From Mayfieldus sp963841445 (GTDB lineage Bacteria; Actinomycetota; Thermoleophilia; Solirubrobacterales; 70-9): 64,000 nucleotides of DNA. The notes under the pieces are model-generated. The model saw only the letters and a program-made list of their open reading frames with translations, was not told the origin of the DNA and did no database searches. The stretch covers positions 248,001-312,000 of the forward strand of contig CAWJCP010000001.1 of the NCBI GenBank assembly GCA_963841445.1. Direction: 5' to 3'. The position numbers and the translations under genes are program-made. Positions 58,558 through 64,000 of the stretch are shown piece by piece; the first letter of the stretch is position 1, and each line of letters starts with the position of its first letter.

Positions 58558-58570
58558 CGCTGTAGCGATT
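58555..58570. promoter_or_regulatory. operator-like dyad overlapping the promoter start region
   Basis: AATCGCT-GT-AGCGATT, perfect 7-bp arms, covering the end of the -10 box and the expected transcription start. The position suits a repressor of the branched-chain operon. Confidence 0.55.
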
Positions 58571-58595
58571 CGCACGACCAACATAGGGAGCGAGG

Positions 58596-58625
58596 GTGAA
58601 GACCCCGCGCCTCCTTCGTCCATAG
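58596..58625 (+). CDS. possible 9-codon leader peptide before the second dehydrogenase operon
   Basis: GTG AAG ACC CCG CGC CTC CTT CGT CCA TAG encodes MKTPRLLRP. AGGGAG lies 5 nt upstream. It starts about 32 nt after the predicted transcription start and ends 1 nt before the first of two tandem hairpins. Adjacent Leu codons fit a leader sensing branched-chain amino acids, but nine codons prove little. The indel-prone region adds doubt. Confidence 0.35.
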   Translation: MKTPRLLRP

Positions 58626-58626
58626 G

Positions 58627-58688
58627 CGCCGCCGAGGAGATCCCGAAGCGGCGAGAGCCGGCCCGGTAAGGAGATCCCGAGGGTCGGC
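58627..58688 (+). ncRNA. two tandem stem-loops with identical loop 11-mer
   Basis: Hairpin 1: CGCCGC (58627-58632) with GCGGCG (58648-58653). Hairpin 2: GCCGGCCC (58657-58664) with GGGTCGGC (58681-58688, one G-U pair). Each loop (15-16 nt) contains GGAGATCCCGA (58636-58646, 58670-58680), 34 nt apart. They end 20 nt before the E1 alpha ATG. Likely a regulatory leader: a protein-binding or attenuation element. Confidence 0.5.
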
Positions 58689-58708
58689 CAGACACGAAGG
58701 GCGGAGAG

Positions 58709-59805
58709 ATGAAGCCAGTCGATGGCGCTGTCCGAGCGAGCGTGCCGAGCGCGCCGAAACGCGGTTCCGCGGCGGCTCGACCCGCGACGACCGCGCGCAG
58801 CCTGCTGCGCTACATGGCGATGATGCGCGCCGCCGAGGAGCGCGGGCTCACCCTCTACAGGCAGGGCAAGGTGCCCGGCTCCTTCTACGACGGCTGCGGC
58901 CAGGAGGCGATCTCGGTCGGCGCCGCCTTCGTGCTCGGCCCGCGCGACCGGATGTGCATCCTGCACCGCGACCTCGGCGCCCACTTCGTCCGCGGCGTCA
59001 CCCCGGACCGCTACCTCGCCAACTACATGGGCCGCGGCGGCGGGCGTGACCGGCGGCAAGGACGGCAACATGCACTTCGGCGACCCGCGGGCTCGGCTGC
59101 GTCGGCATGGTCTCGATGCTGCCCGACATGGCGCTGGTCGCGACCGGGATGGCGCTCGCGTTCAAGCTGCGCGGCGAGCCGCGGGTCGCGATGACCTTCT
59201 TCGGCGAGGGCTCGACCGCGAACGGCCAGTGGCACGAGGCGATGAACTTCGCCGGCGTCCACCGGCTGCCGGTCGTCTTCGTGCTCGAGAACAACCAGTT
59301 CGCCTACTCGACCCCGAACGAGCTCGAGTTCGCCGTCGACCCGGTCGAGCGCGCCGCGACCTACGGCTTCCCCGGCGTGCCGTCGACGGCAACGACGTCG
59401 AGGCCGTCTTCGAGGCCGCCAGGGCGGCGGTCGAGCGGGCCCGCGAGGGCGGCGGGCCGACGCTGATCGAGTGCCGGACGATGCGCATGCACGGCCACGG
59501 CGCTCACGACGACATGAGCTACGTGCCCGCGGAGATGCGCGAGGAGTGGGCGCAGCGCGACCCGATCGAGCGCTATCGCCGAGCGGCTCGTCGCCGACAC
59601 GGCTTCTCCGCCGACGAGGTCGAGGCGATCCGCGCCGAGGTCCGGGCCTACGTCGACGAGTGCGCGCGAGCAGGCGCTCGCCTCGCCGATGCCCGATCCC
59701 GGCTGGCGCGCGAGGGCGTCTTCGCCGAGAGCGTCGGAGCCGCTCGGCGACGGGCAGGCGCCGTGGTCGTGCTGGGCAGCGAACGGAACCGAGGAGGGCG
59801 CATGA
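58709..59805 (+). CDS. bkdA: branched-chain 2-oxoacid dehydrogenase E1 alpha, frameshifted
   Basis: TPP-dependent subunit. LRYMAMMRAAEERGLTLYRQ, GKVPGSFYDGCGQEAISVGA, GPRDRMCILHRDLGAHFVRG, GGKDGNMHFGDP and the TPP motif TFFGEGSTANGQWHEAMN to LENNQFAYSTP are visible; GEG replaces the GDG of the PDH copy. RTMRMHGHGAHDDMSYVPAE is the E1 end region. Substrate assignment to branched-chain keto acids is from the adjacent leucine/valine dehydrogenase, not from residues. Indels near 59040, 59095, 59385 and 59585. GGGCGGAGAG precedes the ATG; ATGA overlap with E1 beta. Confidence 0.82.
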
Positions 59806-60814
59806 GCACCCGGCCACCGACGCGAGCGCCGGCGACCGGGGGCGGGCAGCCGCGAGATGACCTACCTCGAGGCGATCTCCGACGGCCTGCGCGACGAGAT
59901 GCGCCGCGACGGTCCGTCTTCTGCCTCGGCGAGGACATCGGCGCCTTCGGCGGCGCCTTCAAGGTGACCGACGGCTTCGTCGAGGAGTTCGGCGCCGAGC
60001 GGGTGCTCGACACGCCGCTCGCCGAGAACGCGATCATCGGCGCCGCGGTCGGCGCCGCGGTCGAGGGGCTGCGGCCGGTCTGCGAGATGCAGTTCGCCGA
60101 CTTCATCGCCTGCGGCTTCGACCAGCTCGTCAACGTCGCGGCGAAGATGCACTACCGCCAGGGCGTGGCGGTGCCGATGGTGGTCCGGCTGCCCTCCGGC
60201 GGCGGCTTCTCGGGCGGGCCGTTCCACTCGCAGAACCCCGAGGCCTGGTTCCTGCAGGCGCCCGGGCTGAAGGTCGTGGCGCCGGCCACGGCGGCGGACG
60301 CGAAGGGGCTGCTGGCCAGCGCGATCCGCGACCCCAACCCGGTCTGCTTCCTCGAGCACAAGGGCCTCTACCGCCGCGTCAAGGGCGAGGTGCCCGAGGG
60401 CGAGCACCGGTGCCGCTCGGCGAGGCCGGGTCGCCCGCGAGGGCGACGAGATGACGGTGATCGCCTACGGCTCGGCGGTGCCACCTGGCGCTGCGAGGCG
60501 GCCGAGGAGCTCGACGAGGAGATCGAGGTGCTCGACCTGCGCACGCTCTGCCCGCTCGACACCGAGGCGATCCTGGCGAGCGCCCGCAAGACCGGCAAGG
60601 TGCTGGTCGCGCACGAGGCGACGCGGTCGTGCGGGGTCGGCGCCGAGGTCGCGGCGCTGGTCGCCGAGCGAGGCGTTCGAGGACCTCGACGCGCCGCGTC
60701 CGGCGGCTGACCGCGCCCGACGTGCCGATCCCGTTCAGCCCGCCGCTCGAGCAGGCGGTGCTGCCCCAGCTCGACGACATGAAGGAGGCGTGCCGTGAGC
60801 TCCTCGCCTACTGA
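59802..60814 (+). CDS. bkdB: branched-chain 2-oxoacid dehydrogenase E1 beta, frameshifted
   Basis: MTYLEAISDGLRDEM in a shifted frame, then VFCLGEDIGAFGGAFKVTDG, VLDTPLAENAIIGAAVGAAV, EMQFADFIACGFDQLVNVAA, RLPSGGGFSGGPFHSQNPEA and LKVVAPATAADAKGLLASAI are clean. MTVIAYGSAV, EEIEVLDLRTLCPLDTEAIL and VLVAHEATRSCGVGAEVAAL follow after indels near 60410, 60480 and 60670. FADF and the HSQ motif match BCKDH-type E1 beta. It ends ELLAY-TGA at 60814, overlapping the E2 GTG. Confidence 0.86.
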
Positions 60815-62119
60815 GCACGCCTCGGTCGGCACGGTCGATCGATGCCGCAGATGGGCGTCTCGGTCGCCGAGGGGACGATCTCGAGTGGCGCAAGCGGCCC
60901 GGCGACTGGGTCGAGGCCGACGAGACGATCTGCGACGTGACCACCGACAAGGTCGACGTCGAGATCCCGTCGCCGGCGCGCGGGCGGCGTCGCGCGGCTC
61001 CTCGTCGAGCCGGGCGAGACGCGTCGCGGTCGGCGAGCCGCTCGCCGAGATCGATCCGAGCGCGCAAGCCAGGCGAGGCGCATCCCGGAGGACGACCGAC
61101 CTGGGCGCGGGTCCGGCACCGGACCGCCCGACGGCTCCGCAGTCGCGCGCCGAGGCCGGCCCGGCACGCCCCGCGGAGCCGAGAGCTCGATCGTCGGGTT
61201 CTACTCGCCGGTCGTTCGCCGCATCGCCGACGAGCACGGGGTCGACCTCGGTGCAGGTCGAGGGCACCGGCGTCGGCGGCCGGGTGCGCAAGACGCGACC
61301 TGCTCGCCTACATCGAGGCGGCGAGCACGGCCGACGGCCGCTGCACACCGAGTCGCCCTACGGCCGGAGCCGCAGCCCGAGGGCCGGCGCCGGTCGCGCA
61401 CCGATGGCCGACTCGGCGGGCGCCGCGAGCCGATGTCGCCGATGCGGCAGGCGATCGCCCGGCACATGGTCGGAGCCGCGCGACGCCGCGCACTGCACGA
61501 CGATCGTCGAGGTCGACTTCTCGCGGTCGCCGCGCGGCGGGCGCGAGCTGCGCGAGGCGATGGCAGCGGCGCGGCGTGCGGCTCGACCTATCTCGCCTTC
61601 GTCGCCCGGGCGGCGGTCGCAGGCGCTCCAGCGAGCACCCGGTCCTCAACGCCTCGGTCGAGGGCGACGAGATCGTCCACCACGACGACGTCAACCTCGG
61701 CATCGCGGTGGCGCTCGACGACGGGCTGATCGTGCCGGTGATCCGCGGGCGCAGCGGCTCAGCCTCGAGGGCACTGGCCGCGGCGATCGACGATCTCGCC
61801 GAACGGGCGCGCGGCGACGCGCCTCGAGCCCGACGACGTGCCCGGCGGGACGTTCACGATCACCAACCCGGGCCAGTTCGGCGCGGTGCTGGCGACGCCG
61901 ATCATCAACCAGCCGCAGGTCGCGATCCTCGACCTCGAGGCGATCGTCAAGCGGCCGGTCGTGGTCGACGGACGGCGGACGGCGACGCGATCGCGATCCG
62001 GCCGATGGGCTACCTCTGCATGTCCTGGGACCACCGGGCGCTCGACGGCGCGGTGGCGGCGCGGTTCCTCGGCTCGCGCGTCGAGCGGCGGTCGAGAGGG
62101 GGTCGAGCTGCGCGATCGA
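60795..62119 (+). CDS. bkdC: branched-chain dihydrolipoamide acyltransferase E2, frameshifted
   Basis: MPQMGVSVAEGTI starts the lipoyl domain, with the lipoyl Lys in CDVTTDKVDVEIPSPA. The subunit-binding domain appears as FYSPVVRRIADEHGVDLV-like and VEGTGVGGRVRK segments. Catalytic part: MSPMRQAIARHMV, VLNASVEGDEIVHHDDVNLG, IAVALDDGLIVPVIRG, GTFTITNPGQFGAVLATPII and the canonical active site WDHRALDGAVAARFLG. About twelve indels make this the most damaged gene. The GTG at 60795 is favoured over the ATG at 60842. The end is approximate. Confidence 0.85.
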
Positions 62120-63196
62120 ATGCGCCGCGTCGCGGCGCCGCGCAGCGCCTCGGTCGCTCGAGCACGAGGAGCTCGCGTCCGCGCGGGCGCGCAGCGGGCC
62201 TGACGTCGCGATCGCGGTCCACTCGACCGCGCTCGGGCCGGCGCTCGGCGGCTGCCGGATGTGGCACTACGCCGAGCTCGGACGACGGCCTCGCCGACGC
62301 GCTGCGCCTGGCGCGCGGCGATGACCCTGAAGGCGGCGGCGGCGGGGCTCGACCTCGGCGGCGGCAAGGGCGTGATCTGCGCTGCCGGCCGAACGCGCCT
62401 CGCCCGCGAGCGCGCGCGGGCGGTGCTGCTCGACTTCGGCGACCTCGTCGAGTCGCTCGACGGCCGCTACATCACCGCCGAGGACGTCGGCATCTCGCCG
62501 ACGACATGGCGCCGTCGCGAGCGGACCGACCACGTCGACGGGCCTGCCGGCCGAGCGCGGCGGGCGCGGCGATCCCAGCCCGTTCACGGCGCGAGGGGTC
62601 GAGGCGGCGATGCGAGCCTGCTGCGCGCACCGCTTCGGCTCGCCCGAGCTCGCGGGCTGCGCGTCGCGTGGTCGGGCTCGGCCACGTCGGCTCGCGGCTG
62701 GCGCGCCGGCTGCCGCGCGGGCGCCGAGCTGATGGTCACCGACATCGACCCGTCCCGGCGCGCGCTCGCCGAGCGAGCTCGGGGCGCGATGGGTCGAGCC
62801 CGGCGCGGCGATGCTCGACCGAGTGCGACGTCCTCGCGCCGTGCGCGCTTGGCGGCGCGATCGACGGCGCCGAACGTCGACGCGGCTGCGCTGCGCGGTC
62901 GTCTGCGGCGCGGCCAACAACCAGCTCGCCGACGACGCGCTGGCCGACGCGCTGCGCGAGCCGCGGGATCCTCTACGCGCCCGACTTCATCGCCAACGCC
63001 GGCGGGCTGATCCACGTCTACGCGCGAGCTGCACGGCCATCTCCGAGGCGCAGGCGCTCGAGCTGGTCGACGGGATCGAGGAGACGATCGCCGGGTGTTC
63101 GCGGATCGCGGCCGGATGGACATCACGCCGCTGGCGCGGCCGCGCGAGCTGGCCCGAGCGCCGAGCGCGCCCGCGGCGGCCGCGCTGCGAGACTGA
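62120..63196 (+). CDS. leucine/valine dehydrogenase (Glu/Leu/Phe/Val dehydrogenase family), frameshifted
   Basis: NAD-dependent deamination of branched-chain amino acids to the keto acids used by the preceding complex. VAIAVHSTALGPALGGCRMW, MTLKAAAAGLDLGGGKGVIC (catalytic Lys), VESLDGRYITAEDVGIS, a GLGHVGSRLARRL-type Rossmann motif, VLAPCALGGAID, CGAANNQLADDALADAL and YAPDFIANAGGLIHVYA appear in successive frames. TGA 63194. Start uncertain (ATG 62120). Leu versus Val preference cannot be read from sequence. Confidence 0.85.
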
Positions 63197-63202
63197 GGCG
63201 CG

Positions 63203-63961
63203 ATGCGCAGAGCTCTGGGTCGTCCGCTGCGGTCTGGTCCCCTACGAGGAGGCGTCGCCAGGCGCAGGCAAGGCTCGGGAGGCGCGCGCAGCGCGGCGAG
63301 GTGCCCGACGTGCTGCTGCTGCTCGAGCACCCGCCCGTCTACACGCACGGGCGCCGCTCGAGAGCCGGACGAGCTGCCGATGGGCGAGGACTGGTACCGG
63401 ATGCAGGGGATCGAGGTCTGCGACACCGACCGCGGCGGCCGGGTCACCTACCACGGCCCGGCCAGCTGGTCGGCTACCCGATCGTCGACTCGCTGAAGCC
63501 GTACGGCGACGACGTCCACGAGTACGTGCGGCGGCTGGAGCGGGTGATGATCGACTGCGCTCGCGCGAGTACGGGATCGAGGCCGGGCCGATCGAGGGCC
63601 TGACCGGCGTGTGGGTCGGCGGAGCCGCCGCCGGTCGGCGACGCGCGCAAGATCGGCTCGATCGGCATCCACGTCAACCGCGGCGTCACCACCCACGGCT
63701 TCGCGGTCAACGTCACCAACGACCTGCAGCCGTTCGAGTGGATCGTGCCCTGCGGCATCGAGGGCTGCCGGATGACCTCGGTCACGCCGCGAGCTCGGCG
63801 CCGAGCAGGACGTGGACGAGTTCGCCGCCACGGTCGCCGAGCGCTTCGCGGAGGTCTACGAGCGCGAGGCCGGTCGACGTCCGCCGGCGAGCTGGCGGCG
63901 CGGGTCGACGGGCTCGACGCCCTGCGCGGCCGGCGCGCCGCCGTCGGCGGCGCTACGGTAG
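63203..63961 (+). CDS. lipB: octanoyltransferase LipB, frameshifted
   Basis: Transfers octanoate from acyl carrier protein to lipoyl domains, the first step of lipoate attachment, matching the lipoyl-E2 genes upstream. VPDVLLLLEHPPVYTHGRRS, RGGRVTYHGP, LVGYPIVDSLKPYGDDVHEY, KIGSIGIHVNRGVTTHGFAV (catalytic Lys) and VPCGIEGCRMTSV (catalytic Cys) are all visible. About seven indels. The end is approximate (TAG near 63959-63961). Confidence 0.88.
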
Positions 63962-63965
63962 GGCG

Positions 63966-64000
63966 ATGGGAGGCCGCCGAGCGCATCCACGTCACCCGCT
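63966..64000 (+). other. start of a further gene or lipB tail, cut by the right edge
   Basis: An ATG at 63966 opens only 11 codons, while the other frame reads ATVGRWEAAERIHVTR and may belong to lipB or a following gene. Too short and error-prone to assign. Confidence 0.2.

Overview
The window is very GC-rich (about 70 %) with almost entirely G/C third codon positions. It carries an actinobacterial-style dnaK-grpE-dnaJ-hspR-clpB operon, an actinobacterial inositol-1-phosphate synthase, many GTG/TTG starts, probable leaderless promoters, and secreted proteins with lysine-rich C-terminal modules. Together these suggest an actinobacterium of the Thermoleophilia (Solirubrobacterales/Gaiellales) type. 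This is inference; no 16S gene is present.

Left part (1-18 kb): partial argF diverges from an endonuclease/exonuclease/phosphatase (EEP) protein. Next come a glycine-rich secreted protein, a histone-H1-like protein, an M3-type oligopeptidase, an RlmD-like methyltransferase and an LLM oxidoreductase. A complete IS481-type element (7296-8463) with an exact 8-bp target duplication sits in the shared stop codons of two convergent genes. A minus-strand block (14182 to 9398) looks like inositol-phospholipid synthesis: a PAP2/Aur1-like protein, a CDP-alcohol phosphatidyltransferase, Ino1 and a glycosyltransferase fused to a PHP phosphoesterase. A sugar kinase, endonuclease III, a membrane-anchored cytochrome c and small secreted proteins follow.

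Middle (18-36 kb): the heat-shock operon, a 282-nt AT-richer leader, a membrane protein translationally coupled to a lytic transglycosylase, a USP-like membrane protein, a frameshifted methyltransferase, a GYD protein, purD-purE-purB, a secreted protein, a cytochrome P450 and the start of the purC cluster.

Right part (36-64 kb): purC-purS-purQ-purL-purF-purN and purH, a secreted protein, an acyltransferase, a small frameshifted secreted protein, tRNA-Lys, a TPP-riboswitch-controlled thiO-thiS-thiG operon with divergent thiE, and then a lipoate-centred block. That block holds lpd, a DsbA-like protein, a cupredoxin lipoprotein, a GGDEF/EAL protein, pyruvate dehydrogenase E1alpha/E1beta/E2, branched-chain keto-acid dehydrogenase E1alpha/E1beta/E2, leucine/valine dehydrogenase and lipB. 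From about 36.14 kb on, nearly every conserved gene is broken by single-base G/C run-length indels. I read these as consensus errors, not biology, and give the reconstructed gene spans.

The most interesting signals are: (i) the leader of the second dehydrogenase operon, with a consensus promoter, an overlapping dyad, a 9-codon mini-ORF and two tandem stem-loops showing the same 11-mer in their loops; (ii) the glycosyltransferase-PHP fusion in the inositol-lipid block; (iii) the IS insertion that regenerates both stop codons; (iv) a uracil-glycosylase-family protein lacking its catalytic motifs. No gene-free stretch exceeds 300 bases.
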